A stretch of 64,000 nucleotides of DNA from Blepharisma japonicum (Eukaryota > Ciliophora > Heterotrichea > Heterotrichida > Blepharismidae). Below, one piece after another: positions 50,134 through 61,617 of this stretch. Location of the stretch: contig CATKHK010000013.1 in NCBI GenBank assembly GCA_949751835.1, positions 62,001-126,000 of the forward strand, written 5' to 3'. Below the pieces are notes generated by a model. It saw only the letters and a list, made by a program, of their open reading frames with translations. It did not search any database and had not been told where the DNA came from. The translations under genes and the position numbers were made by a program. The first letter of the stretch is position 1. Each line of letters opens with the position of its first letter.

Positions 50134-50799
50134 ATGCGTCTGTTCGGTCACAAGAAGAAGAAAAGAGCAATGGGCCAAGAAGAAGTCCTCAAAACTATAG
50201 AATCCCTCAGGAAAACCCTTGACGATATCACTAAGCGTGGCGTTCTTCTCCAAAACAAAGCCCAGAACGAAATGCAGATGGCCCTTCAGCGTAAAAAACT
50301 CGGCGACCGAAATGGTGCGCTCATCTGTTTGAAAAGGAAAAAAATGTACGAAGGCGAAATAGCAAAATTAGAAGGATCCCGCATGAATTTGGAGCAGCAA
50401 ATGTTTGCTATTGAAGGAGCCAGCATGAATAAAAATATTTTTGACTCCTTAAAATCAGGAAACCAAGCGTTAAAAGATGTCCATGGAGAAATAAAAATTG
50501 ATGATGTAGATAAGCTGAAAGACGATATGGAGGAGCAGCAAGATTTATTGCAAGAAATGAATGAAGCTATATCACAGCCCATTGGGTTTATGGCATCTGT
50601 AGACGAAGATGAGCTATTAAATGAGCTTGATGAGCTAGAAGCTAAAGAATTGGAGTCAGAAATGGTAGGGATGGAAACTGGAAAAACGTTTGAAAAACCA
50701 AGAGAAGTTGTGACAGATGTACAGGCGAAACCAAATGTACAGCAGAACCCACAGCAAAATGATTTAGATGAGCTTTATAATTCAATGCAGATGTCATAG
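50134..50799 (+). CDS. SNF7: ESCRT-III core subunit Snf7/CHMP4
   Basis: A protein of 221 residues, the usual CHMP4 length. The start MRLFGHKKKKRAMG is the short basic, membrane-inserting N terminus. Helix 1 (EEVLKTIESLRKTLDDI) and helix 2 (AQNEMQMALQRKKLGDRNGALICLKRKKMYEGEI) form the Snf7 hairpin. The segment SGNQALKDVHGEIKIDDVDKLKDDMEEQ follows, then an acidic tail with DEDELLNELDELE, the region that carries the Vps4-interacting motif in this family. Snf7 polymerises into membrane-remodelling filaments in multivesicular-body formation, cytokinesis and repair. It ends in TAG and needs no TGA-Trp codon. GC content and codon use look higher than in its neighbours, as expected for a strongly expressed gene. 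Confidence 0.93.
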   Translation: MRLFGHKKKKRAMGQEEVLKTIESLRKTLDDITKRGVLLQNKAQNEMQMALQRKKLGDRNGALICLKRKKMYEGEIAKLEGSRMNLEQQMFAIEGASMNKNIFDSLKSGNQALKDVHGEIKIDDVDKLKDDMEEQQDLLQEMNEAISQPIGFMASVDEDELLNELDELEAKELESEMVGMETGKTFEKPREVVTDVQAKPNVQQNPQQNDLDELYNSMQMS

Positions 50800-50900
50800 T
50801 GGTATGATGTTTTAGGTAAATGTGAATAAATAATATAGGGAATTTAATTGCAAAATTTTTAATGGAAATTAATGCTTTATTATACATAAATTAAGATTAA

Positions 50901-51773
50901 TTAAAGTTTCTTCTTCATTGCATTTGCATTAAAGGTGTTAGATAATCGAGCTTTCGATAGTTTTTCAATCTGAGAAAATAATAAAGATTTTTCCCCAGGA
51001 GTCAAATAAATTAAAATATCATCCATAAATATACTGAACATTTCGTAATCTATACCATCTTCATTTTCGGCCAGATTTGCCCATAATGGCTTCAAAATAT
51101 CAATTAATTCACTGCTTAATAATTCAAAATCAATTTTATCAAGAAATAATAAGCTTGAGTCCTTGTTAGGGTTTAATAATTTATACAATTTTACATATCT
51201 GTCCTTTTTCATCCTGAAAAATATTTTTTCTGAATTTTTTCCTATAATTTTTTCATTTCTCTCACGGCTTTGGGAAGCTGGTCGAATCATTTGTGTTTTG
51301 TTAAGCATAAAACTTGGTGCATAGCTGTTATTGAATTTCGTCAATGAAGAATGCCTTATTGAATGCTTCATTTGATCCTCAATACTTCTCTGAGATCTGT
51401 CAGAACTCGGCTCATTTCTGCCTTTTATTGGACTGTTTTCTTGTTTTTGTCTTAAATTATTAAAATAATTCTGAAATTTATGATGGGAGGCTAAATTTAA
51501 TTCTTTTTTATAAGTTTGGGCAGAAGTTAATTTGCTGGTGTTGAGAATTCTATTACTGCTTTCTTCTTCATCAAGAAGTATATCAATTTGTTTTTCTATT
51601 GCTTTTGATATTAAAGATTGGCATTTGCCAATATTTAACTCATTTTCTAAGCAGAACTTATAAGCTAAATCATCAGGCTCGTCATTTTCATGAACTCTTA
51701 TATAAGAATAATTTTGATTTCCCATATCGATCTTTATGTCTAAGATTTTTCGTCCAGGGTTTATTTTATTCAT
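50901..51773 (-). CDS. Conserved protist-type protein with N-terminal 'dP.LA..FC' domain, unknown role
   Basis: A protein of 290 residues. The N-terminal about 65 residues (ILDIKIDMGNQNYSYIRVHENDEPDDLAYKFCLENELN, then a helix with ISKAIEKQI) resemble a small domain I recall from many ciliate and algal proteins: a beta-hairpin followed by 'GDdP..LA..F...h.L' and a helix. A low-complexity basic middle follows. The C terminus (KDRYVKLYKLLNPNKDSSLLFLDKIDF and EDGIDYEMFSIFMDDI) has EF-hand-like spacing, but the calcium-binding loops are poor. I do not recognise a function. Confidence 0.65.
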   Translation of the reverse strand: MNKINPGRKILDIKIDMGNQNYSYIRVHENDEPDDLAYKFCLENELNIGKCQSLISKAIEKQIDILLDEEESSNRILNTSKLTSAQTYKKELNLASHHKFQNYFNNLRQKQENSPIKGRNEPSSDRSQRSIEDQMKHSIRHSSLTKFNNSYAPSFMLNKTQMIRPASQSRERNEKIIGKNSEKIFFRMKKDRYVKLYKLLNPNKDSSLLFLDKIDFELLSSELIDILKPLWANLAENEDGIDYEMFSIFMDDILIYLTPGEKSLLFSQIEKLSKARLSNTFNANAMKKKL

Positions 51774-51821
51774 TATAAAGAGAAATAAATTTTTTATAAA
51801 AGCTACTTTTGATAGTTTAAT

Positions 51822-52565
51822 TTATTTAATATTTATGTGTAATTTCTTATTTCTGCTCTTGTAGCCAGTATCGCTCTTCTTCTGGCCATCAAATTCAATA
51901 CTATCCAATAGCAGACTCTTATACCCTTTACCATTCTCCCCATCCTCATAATTTCCTGCACTTTCATTCAATACTTTATTTGCAAAATCTCTTACCTTCA
52001 CATCATACTCATCAAAATATTCCCTAGGGCTATCTTCAAAAGCTTGTACCCCTTCATCAACAACCCCAATCTGTTTTAATCTGAGTTTTTTAAACCTCCT
52101 TTCACTCAATTTTTTTGGTGATCCTTTTAATTTTTGTATAGGAGTCTCAGGTTTTGATACTGGAGAGTTTGCCTCAGACAAAAACTCACAAATTTTCTTG
52201 TCTGATTCGATTATTAAAAACCTCATGCTTCTTTCTTTAAGTTTTGGCCTTCTAATACTCATTAATGGGCTATAATGGAATAGACGAGACGATTTTGAAT
52301 ATCGGTTAAGCTCTTTTGAGCCTTCATACATTTCTTTGCTTTCTAGGCCTTTCGGGGTCAAAATATACGATTTTTTTAGGTCTTTTACATTTTTACACTT
52401 TTCGGTCAGAAAATTTCGGTGAAGTTTTATATCGTTGGAGGAGTTTCGAAGCAGAATTTTGGGAAAGGATCTGATTGAGACAGGGTTTGCGGGAGGGAAA
52501 AAAGGGTTTTGGTTTCGATAAAGCCGCAAAGGGCTTAAAGAGCCGACTTTTGATGAAATTTTCAT
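51822..52565 (-). CDS. Hypothetical basic protein
   Basis: A frame of 247 codons from ATG (MKISSKVGSLSPL) to TAA, in the same orientation as both flanking genes and only 40-50 bp from each, which supports a real gene. The product is rich in Lys, Arg and Ser, without membrane segments or a recognisable domain. Motifs such as SPLRLYRNQNPFFPP and KGSPKKLSERRFKKLRLKQIG suggest a disordered, possibly phosphorylated protein. Function unknown. Confidence 0.6.
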   Translation of the reverse strand: MKISSKVGSLSPLRLYRNQNPFFPPANPVSIRSFPKILLRNSSNDIKLHRNFLTEKCKNVKDLKKSYILTPKGLESKEMYEGSKELNRYSKSSRLFHYSPLMSIRRPKLKERSMRFLIIESDKKICEFLSEANSPVSKPETPIQKLKGSPKKLSERRFKKLRLKQIGVVDEGVQAFEDSPREYFDEYDVKVRDFANKVLNESAGNYEDGENGKGYKSLLLDSIEFDGQKKSDTGYKSRNKKLHINIK

Positions 52566-52605
52566 AATTTTCGAGTTTACAGGTTATAGATTATAACACA
52601 TTAAA

Positions 52606-53883
52606 TTAATCTGCTTTTTTTGGCTTCTTTTTCTTGCTTTTTTCTGTAGTTATACAAGTTGCAGGATTTTCTAGCAAACTTTCTCCACCTTTAGGTAAAT
52701 CAGAAGGTTTTACAGGTCCTGCTGAAACAAAGCCAATTAGCCCTTCTTCTAGCTCTTTCATAGGGATTCTAATCCCTCTATGAGCTAGTCTAGACTTGAC
52801 TAAAAACGTCTCATTGACCTGCTCATGGAAATTTCTTACCTGAGGATATGGCTCTTGTATATCAGAAATATTATTGAAATTGATAGTAAGCGAAATATTT
52901 CTTCTTTTTTTAGGCCTATAAGGGACTTCTTCAATGCCAATAAGCTTAGAATATAAATTTCTTAACCTCCCAACTTTATTGAAATTTGAGTAATTCACTG
53001 ATGCTTCTTCATCTGTGCTGCTTTCTTCATCAGATTCTTCTTTTTTAATAGTCGCAAAATTGATATGGGCAGTGTTATATTTTCTTTCTTTTTCATTGTA
53101 TTTTTTGATCCTTTGTTCTCTGTAATTTTCTTCTATCATTTGCATTTTTTTTGAAAATTCTTCGTTTTTTCTACCTTGGTAGCTGCCGAAATCTTTCTGA
53201 ATTTCTATATAAAAATTACTTTCTCTGAATAAGTGGACTTTTCTGCGCTGCCTTTCTCGGGATTTTATTCTTTCAAGCCTTTTTTCTAAGTTAATTTCTG
53301 CTTCAGTTATGGGCCGATTGTTATTATGTGAAGTAAAAGCTGTATATCTTGGTTTTTCATAACTTAACGATCAATTATAAGAATGCAGAGATATAGGTGG
53401 AGGTGATGGAGATCTTGATGATAAATCAGGCAATAATGACAATCCTCTGTGATGGCTTACAATGACAGAATTATCATCAGTTGATAATCTTGATATATAC
53501 CCTCCTGAAGGACTTGAATCTTTTCCAATATCTGGAGTTTCGGGTATTACACGCTTAGTTGATATTTTAGAATAGTACCAATTCGATACCTTCTGAAGCA
53601 AGCTATCCTGCATTTCTTTGTCTTGGGTGAATTTAACTTCATTTAGTAGTGCATATAGTGACGAATGAAATACCGATAGCCATTGCTTCGAGTTATTTTG
53701 ATGATGGTTTGATTGATAAAAAGAAGTTAGCTTGGATTTCAAATCTTGAAATATTGCATTCCCATCCAAATTTGGATGGGAAAGAGCTTCTATTGAAATA
53801 GGCGCTAACATTTGTTTTGGCTTTAAATCAAGAGGTCTAATAGCTGGCTTAATGCATCCTTGGCCTGTAACCTGTAGAGACAT
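52606..53883 (-). CDS. Hypothetical coiled protein
   Basis: A frame of 425 codons from ATG (MSLQVTGQGCIKP) to TAA; one TGA at 53371-53373 is read as Trp and joins two halves that would otherwise look like separate genes. The N-terminal about 100 residues are mostly helical (AIFQDLKSKLTSFYQSN, SLYALLNEVKF). A Ser/Pro-rich segment follows (LSSRSPSPPPISLH), then a highly charged coiled stretch (EAEINLEKRLERIKSRERQRRKV; EENYREQRIKKYNEKERKY) and a Lys-rich end. No known domain recognised. A cytoskeletal or ciliary role would fit the composition but is only a guess. Confidence 0.65.
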
Positions 53884-54307
53884 TTATTAATATAATTAGC
53901 AGATGATGTAATTAGAAGTTATTAATTGTCGCTATTGAGAAATGGAATATTTTTATAGTAAAATAATTAAAGGTGCAATGAAAAAATATTAATTTATCTA
54001 TCAAATTTTTATAATGATATTTTGTGTGAGCTTATTTGTAAATATTTTATATTAAGAAGTTATATTCTTTCGTAATGAAATTTGGTTTAATAAAATATTG
54101 GAAGTAAATTTTCCAGTTAATTGTAATTTCGTCAAATATACATTTTTTGGGCTTCATAAATGTGGCATTCTTAAATATCAAGAGATTAGTTTCCTGATCA
54201 TTCCCATTCTAATCAAAATTCTCTTTCCCTCATAATTTATTACAAAAATGCATCATCATCAATTTAATTTCTAAAATTAATTCCCTGATTTATTTCTTAT
54301 AAATTAA
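53884..54307. promoter_or_regulatory. Divergent intergenic region upstream of PP1
   Basis: 424 bp between the divergently transcribed hypothetical gene and PP1; it must hold both promoters. A pyrimidine-rich word CTCTTTCCCTCATAA lies at 54221-54235, about 75 nt before the PP1 ATG, resembling the TTTCCCTC core seen before the helicase genes. Confidence 0.4.
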
Positions 54308-55297
54308 ATGGTCTCTAATCCTTCCGATTTAAACATTGATAGCATAATTGATAAACTACTAGAAGTTAGAGGCTCTAGACCTGGAAAACAAGTAAATCTA
54401 ACAGAGCAAGAAGTCAGAGGAATTTGCATTAGGTCGAGAGAAGTATTTATGTCTCAGCCGATTCTATTAGAACTTGAAGCACCTCTAAAAGTCTGTGGTG
54501 ATGTGCATGGACAATATTATGATTTACTTAGACTGTTTGAGTATGGTGGGTTTCCACCTGAATCAAATTATCTTTTCCTCGGAGATTATGTTGACAGAGG
54601 CAAACAAAGCTTAGAAACAATTTGCTTACTACTCTCATACAAAATAAAATACCCTGAACACTTCTTTCTTCTTCGTGGAAACCACGAATGCGCCTCTATA
54701 AACAGAATTTATGGTTTTTATGATGAATGCAAAAGAAGATACAATATAAAACTATGAAAAACTTTTACAGACTGCTTTAACTGCATGCCAGTAGCAGCAT
54801 TAATAGACGATAAAATCTTTTGTATGCATGGAGGGTTGTCACCAGATCTTAATAATATGGAACAAGTTAGACGAATTATGAGACCAATTGATGTTCCTGA
54901 CACTGGGCTATTATGTGATTTATTATGAAGTGACCCTGATAAAGAAGTCCAAGGCTGGGGAGAAAATGAAAGAGGAGTTTCTTATACTTTTGGCGCTGAA
55001 ATTGTAGCTGGATTTTTGAGGAGACAAGATTTAGACTTGATATGTAGAGCCCATCAAGTGGTAGAAGATGGGTACGAATTTTTTGCAAAAAGACAGCTAG
55101 TTACATTGTTTTCGGCACCGAATTATTGTGGAGAATTTGATAATGCTGGAGCTATGATGAGTATAGATGAAACCTTGATGTGCAGCTTCCAGATTTTGAA
55201 GCCAGCTGAGAAAAAAATGGGTGCGACGTCAGGAATGGCTGGTGGAAGACCTTTCACTCCTCCAAGAGCAAAAATCCCACAAAAGAGTTTTACTTAA
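54308..55297 (+). CDS. PPP1C: Serine/threonine protein phosphatase 1 catalytic subunit
   Basis: A protein of 329 residues once TGA at codons 150 and 207 is read as Trp. Both fall on invariant PP1 tryptophans ([12 protein letters not shown] and CDLLWSDPD). The metal-binding motifs are GDVHGQ (64-69), GDYVDRG (92-98) and GNHE (124-127). The C-terminal PP1 signatures are [20 protein letters not shown] and [19 protein letters not shown]. The closing TPPRAK resembles the TPPR regulatory phosphosite of animal PP1. PP1 dephosphorylates many targets together with regulatory subunits in the nucleus and cytoplasm. No intron is needed. This is the most certain gene in the window and the main proof of the genetic code. 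Confidence 0.98.
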
Positions 55298-55710
55298 TTT
55301 TAACTTTTATAGAAAATAATTTCGTATTAAAGAGTAAAAATTTATCTGCAAGGCTTACAGTAGTTTCGCATGAAAAATATAGCCAGAAAGTTGCCGAAAT
55401 ATTAAAATTAAATGCATATTTTCACCTTAAAATATTTGGATTAGGGCCCAGTATTTATACTTCTTTTTTAATAAAAATTTTGCATTGATTTGATTAAATT
55501 AATCATGGCGAAATAAATTATTATAAACTGAACCTCAAAAACCCATAATTTTTTTAATTTTTTGAGTAAATGAATAAGTTATCCAAACAAAGCATAAAAA
55601 ATCACTAAATTCTGTATAGCGCTAATATTTCAAAGCCCTTTTGAATATTTTTTGTTTTTTTTAAACAAATATCATAAAAAGCAGCTTTTAATAAAAAGTA
55701 TTATAACTTC
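55298..55710. other. Intergenic spacer, 413 bp
   Basis: Between PP1 and the first hybrid histidine kinase, both on the plus strand. AT-rich with poly-A and poly-T runs (for example near 55550 and 55655). A TAA in frame shortly before 55711 fixes the kinase start. No gene seen. Confidence 0.55.
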
Positions 55711-57819
55711 ATGGATAGAGTTCGAGAGTTGTGATGGAGAGAAGAAATAGATATTTCTTACAAGTCGCTGATTATCAATTCTATAGTAGGAATATTTCCT
55801 ACTGCTTTTAGAGTGATAAAAGAAATTTTTATCCCAGCAAATTTTCACTGAACGGATTTTGTGCCCTTTGCTTTGTCTAATGTCTTTGTTTGAATTTTGT
55901 CAATTCTTGCCTCAAAATTGAACAGTAGCACGAAGCTTTGTATTTTGCTAGTTATGTCAGAGTTTTATAGCATCACTATGAATATTTATTCAAGGAATTA
56001 TATATATTACCCTTTTTTCGAAATGCTTTCATTTTTCCTTAGAGTTCAATTTACATTTTCAGTGATAACAACAAAGCTAGGATTTTGCTGCTCAATTCTT
56101 GCACATATGCTAGTTTGGCACTATTGGCTATATCCAGATTTCAAGAAGTTTGTTTATCATACAATTATTTTTATTTTTTCTTGCGGAGTATATTGACTTC
56201 ATACTTCAAAAGTGTCCTTTGAGCATTTTTCATATAGAAATCAGCTTGAAAGCACCACAAATCGACTGAATACAATAACACAATCCTTATTTGATGGCAT
56301 TATTATTATTTCAGTTTCAGGTGAAATTGATTTTTTTAACGAAAAATCCTTACGATTACTGAATACTAATGAGGAAAATTTGAAGAAAATTATATGTAAA
56401 ATACAATATACAACTAACAAAAAAATATCCGATTTTAACTCATCAAATAGTCTATGAGATGATATTAGCTATTTATTAGCAATTTCTAATAGTCAGGAAT
56501 ATACATTAGGAATAACTACATCAGGCTGTAATAACCTTGAATGAAAAGCACGCAATATAATCTGAGAAGGCCACGCTGCTTTATTTCTATCAATAAGAAA
56601 TGCAAACCATATTATCATGCTGGAAGAAGACATTGCCAAAGAAAACGTCAAAAACCTGATTTTGCGATCTGCCTCTCATGAGCTTAAAACCCCTTTGAAT
56701 TCCATTATTCATTTCACAAATGAGCTTCTTGAAAATTTTCATTTTAATATCGAAAATATAAAGAAGATTTTGACGATTATATCAGTTTCAAGCAAACTTA
56801 TGCTTTCTCTTATAAATGATCTGCTTGATTATTCAAAAATTCTAGCAGGAGAGCTTAAAATAAACAAAACCTATTGTGACATTAGAAGCATTGTTGCTAA
56901 TGTTTGCAATTTAATTCATTTGCAAGCTGAAAGAAAAGGAATTTCTGTAATAAGCAGAATAGACCCTTCTTTGCCTACACAAATTTTTACAGACCAAATG
57001 AGGCTAAGCCAGGTACTTTTGAATTTATTAACTAATGCAGTAAGACATACGCTAAAAGGAAAAATTGAAATTTCTTTAGTAATGACACATAAAAATCGCT
57101 TGAAAATTTATGTTGAGGACTCCGGAATTGGGATGGAAAAATCTGCATTAGAAAATCTTTTATCAAGCTTAAATTCTATTGCCATACACTGAGTAAATTT
57201 ACAAGGAAATGGCTTTGGGCTCTATATTTCTAATTTATTAATTAAACTTTTAGGAGGAAAAGGAATTCAAGCTAAATCTGTTATAGGGAAATGCTCGATA
57301 TTTTATTTTCAAATTAATTTAAATGAGAATGACAGTAAAAGCTATATCGACGTCAAAATGAATCATAAAGATTTTAATGAGGACGTGGTGCCAGAAATGT
57401 CATTATCAATGACAAGCTTTAAAGAGAAGCGAAAGCATGCTGTATTAATAGTAGATGACACAGAATTTAATCTAGAAATTCTGGAATCAATTCTAAAAAA
57501 ATACCAAATTTCTTATGCAGAAGCCCAAAATGGGCAAATTGCAGTTAATAAAGTAATCGAGCAAGATGCTCTAGATATGGGATTTAAAGTGATTATTATG
57601 GACTGTAGTATGCCTGTTATGAATGGATGAGAAGCTTCAAGGCTGATAAATCTTTATTTTAAAGAAAATAAAATCAAAAGCATGCCAAATATCATTGGGT
57701 ATTCTGCGTATAATTCTGATGAAGATAGAAAACTTTGTTTTGAAAGTGGTATGGTAGAGTTTTTGCATAAGCCTTGCCCATCTGAAGAGTTGATAAAAAC
57801 TGTTATAAAGTATTTATAA
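55711..57819 (+). CDS. Membrane-anchored hybrid histidine kinase A
   Basis: One frame of 702 codons from ATG (MDRVRELWWREEID) to TAA, several TGA read as Trp. The N-terminal about 165 residues hold several hydrophobic membrane segments (SIVGIFPTAF, LCILLVMSEFY, TIIFIFSCGVYWL). A PAS-like region follows (LFDGIIIISVSGEIDFFNEKSLRLL). The HisKA domain has phospho-acceptor His323 in SASHELKTPLNS. The HATPase region shows NLLTNAVRH, DSGIGM and GNGFGLYIS. The C-terminal receiver has Asp582/583, phospho-acceptor Asp631 in IIMDCSMPVMNG and Lys687 in LHKPC. All catalytic elements are present, so phosphorelay from a membrane sensor is expected; the signal is unknown. It is paralogous over its whole length to the kinase at 59414. 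Confidence 0.92.
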
Positions 57820-59413
57820 TGATAAAATTAATGTAAATAATTTTTCATTAATTAAGAAAATTATGTTAGGCATCTTTATATTTAAAGCATAGAATATTAA
57901 AAATATGTTTTAGATAGGGACGATTATTATCCAAAATTTATTTGTAAAAAATTCAAAAATTTATATTTAGATCTTGGGTTTATATAAACATTATTCAATT
58001 AAAAATTTTAATAATTATTAAATATCATATTAAAAAATGCTCTTTTCTGTTATGTAAAATACAAATTTTATAAGGATGCTGCTCTAAAAGCTTGTTTTTA
58101 ATCTTTTTATCAGTAATTTCATTACTATAATTCATACTTGATTAATATTATTTATTCCTTATTTGCTACTGATGATAAGATTTTAAGTCAGTAAAAATAG
58201 GCTAGCCATAATTTGATTATCATTTTCATGATTCAATATAGTGTTTTAAGCCGAGAGGAGTCATTAGCCTTGATCGAATATTTAATTATGTAGGCTAGCA
58301 TTTTAATAGCACAAAAATTGGCAGCAATGATATATAAGCAGCTCGTAACATTCAGAGCCTCAATTTAAGGTTTTTTGGCCTTTAGGAGCTAAGTAAGATG
58401 GAATTGTAATGAAAGCCCAAACAATACCTAGGTGCGCAGCTAGGTTTATCAGGCAATTATTCAATTTTTGCTGGCAATCCAAATTTGAATTTGCCTCTTA
58501 AAAATAACTATTCGAAATTGTGATTAATTATATAATAAAATAAGCACTCCAGGCTAGGATTAAATATCCTTCATATTTTAACGCCTTACTTAATATGAGG
58601 TATGAATCATTCAGACACGATCAAATTTCTCTAGGTTCCTCAGCTTTTAATAGAGATAACTCTATGGTTTTAGTATTTTTCTTTATACTGCTTCGGGTCT
58701 TTGAGTAAACAGACAAGGATATGATAATACTCCTTTAAGTCTGAGCTTTAGGTAATTCTTTAAAAGCAAAAACCTTTTTTCTTAAACATAAATGTCTATT
58801 TTCAAGCTCTGCTAGCTCAGTTTAACTTTAAGCTACAAAAGCCCTTCACATGCAGAAGAGGGCAGGCCTTCACCGTTTTATTTTGTGTATAATTATTCCA
58901 GAAATATTATAAAATTTGAAATTGTACATTCTGATTTACAAATATTGAGAAACATGGCACCGCATTTACTGATGCTAGGCAGAAAAAAATAAAGTAAAAG
59001 CACTTAAGAAGACTTTCAGAAAATTATTTATCAAAATTATTTTAACAAAATCAATAACTGACAGAACAGATTTTGCATTGGAACAAAAAAACAAATTCAT
59101 TAATTTATCAAGATATAAAATTATAACAGAATCCTATGCATTCTATTATTTTTTATTAACTGTTAGCTTTCTTATCACTTTTTGGTGAAATACTAGCATT
59201 TATTTAAAGAAATTCGCCATTCCAGCTTACAAAAAATAATTTATGAAATTTCAGCCAGCCCTCTTCCAGCTTTTAATTTAAATTATTTTTCTTGTTGTTT
59301 CTCATAGTTATCATTTTCAAATAAAATAATAACCTGTTTAGTTTTTTTTTCTAAAATATGTTAATAATCCTATTTTATCGCTATTTCTGAAATTTATTGC
59401 CCTTTTAATAAAA
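57820..59413. other. Intergenic region, 1.6 kb, no recognisable gene
   Basis: Between the two hybrid histidine kinases. Stops occur in all frames, and I found no stretch resembling either kinase or another known family. The part around 58240-58900 is less AT-rich than typical spacers here, which may mean a decayed gene or a non-coding RNA; nothing more can be said from sequence alone. Confidence 0.5.
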
Positions 59414-61537
59414 ATGTACTGTAAAAATGAGTTATGACTGAACGAAGAAGTAGAGACAGTATTCAAGCTTTTAAATATGATGGCTATTATATCTGCATTC
59501 TACGGATTCATAAAATTGATATACGAGATACTAAACCCAAGTTCCGTTCACTGGACCTTTTTTATCCCCATTTGTGCTTTCAATATGCTTGCTTTAATAT
59601 TAGTCTTGGTTTTTCGCCGTATAAGTTATAAGCATAAGCTTGCTCTTTTAGTTATTATTGCAGAATATTACAACTTTTTATTTTTGGCAATTTCCAAAAA
59701 TTCACAAGGCGAGACCATATATGAGGTAATGGCTTTTATAATAAAAATCAAATTTGAGTTTTCAACAATAAGCAGCGTATGATTATTTAATGTAGTCTTA
59801 TTATTTCACGAATATATCTGGCACATCCACCCTTGTTTTTTTGACTCAAAATACGAAATTCCGGTCCCTTATTTCGATATTTTTGTTCTTTTTTTATTAT
59901 GCAATTGTGGCAGATATCGGCTTATGAAAACTTCATATGAGCGTTTTCTCTACCAAAAAGAGCTTGAAAGTACCTCAAATCGCTTGAAAATTATTACACA
60001 ATATTTATTCGAAGGAATCATTATTTTTTCACAAGTAGGAAATATAGAGTTTTGCAATCAAAAATCAATGGAATTCATGAATGCAAGCCAGGATCATTTA
60101 AAAGTAAAGCTTATTGGTACACATTATATCCCTGGGAAAAAAATTGCCCATATATCTTCAACTAACGCTTTAATTGACGATATAAATTATTTGCTTCAAA
60201 ATCCCAGTGATGAAGAAGTAACCTTGGGAATTTCCCTATCTGGAAGTCTTGACCTTGAGTGAAAAGCTAAAAATATTATATGAGAAGGAATTCCTTCTAT
60301 ATTTCTGTCAATCAGAAGTGCAAATCAAATTATTGATTTAGAAAAAAATATCGCGAAAGAGAGCATAAAATCTTTGATTTTACATTCAGCTTCTCACGAG
60401 CTTAGAACCCCATTAAATTCCATTATTTATTTCGCTAATGAGATTTTACAAAACCAAAAATTTCTTACAGAGGAGTCCAAAAAATCACTTTCAATTATTT
60501 TAAATTCTGGCAAACTCATGCTGTCCATGATCAGTGACCTTCTTGACTACTCAAAAATCCTTACAGGAAACTTAAAAATGCATAAGCGAAACTGCAATAT
60601 TAGAGAACTCATTAAAAACGCTTTAAACCTCATCCATTTCCAAGCTGAGAAAAAAAGGATTTCTCTTATCTGCAGAGTCGACCCATTGATGCCAAAAGAA
60701 GTCTTTACAGACCGTGACAGATTTAACCAAATTTTATTAGATTTATTAGCAAATGCTATAAGACACACAATTCAAGGAAAAATCGAGCTTATTTGCACGG
60801 TTAATGCAAAAAATAAGCTAAAATGCTGCATTGAAGATTCAGGGATTGAGTTTGAAAAAAGAAAAATTAAAGCTCCATTAGAAGAAGAAAATTCTTCAAC
60901 GATCCCTATTATTGACAATAAAGGAAGTGGCTTAGGGCTGTATATATCTAATCTGCTAGCGAAAAAATTAGGTGGGAAAATAATTAAAGGAAAATCAGCA
61001 CCAGGAAAAGGCTCAGCGTTTTATTTTACAATAGATTTATTGAATCAAGCTCAAAAATATAAGACTGATTTGTCAATTAATAAAAGAGAGTATGATGAAG
61101 ACGCGTGTCCAGAAACTTCACTATCATTTAGAGAATTTATGGATAGCCAAAACCAATCAGTGCTGATTGTAGATGATATGGAGTTTAATTTAGAAATTGT
61201 AGGCAGAATTTTAAAGACTAGTGGGATATCATACTCAAAGGCACAAAATGGGAAGATTGCAGTTGACAAAGTGATTTTCCAAGACGTGAAAAATCAGCCA
61301 TATCGGCTAATTTTTATGGATTCCAGTATGCCAGAAATGGACGGGTGGGAAGCTACAACTCTGATTACCCAGCTTTATAAAGAAGGAAAACTCAATCACT
61401 TACCCATTATAGTTGGATATTCTGCCTATAACTCAGAGGATGACATAAAACTTTGTTATGATAGTGGAATGATTGATTTCCTACCGAAGCCTTGTTCTTC
61501 TGAAGAAATAATCAGAATTGCAGCTAAGTATTTATAA
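59414..61537 (+). CDS. Membrane-anchored hybrid histidine kinase B
   Basis: A frame of 707 codons. ATG at 59414 is chosen because MYCKNELWLNEEVETVF lines up with MDRVRELWWREEIDISY of kinase A. Membrane segments (MMAIISAFYGFIKLI, ICAFNMLALILVLVF, IFVLFLLCNC) precede a PAS-like region (LFEGIIIFSQVGNIEFCNQKS). HisKA carries His328 in SASHELRTPLNS, and the receiver has Asp587/588, Asp636 in IFMDSSMPEMDG and Lys692 in LPKPC. The ATPase part keeps DLLANAIRH and GSGLGLYIS, but the G1 box reads DSGIEF instead of DSGIGM, losing its second Gly. That may weaken ATP binding, so kinase B may act mainly as a phosphatase or relay. TGA-Trp codons occur, for example in SSVW and LEW. Confidence 0.92.
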
Positions 61538-61617
61538 CAGATACTTAAGATATACATAGTAATAGCTTATACTTTGTATAATACAAATAGGTGTCTAGAA
61601 AAAAATGCTTATGCTAA

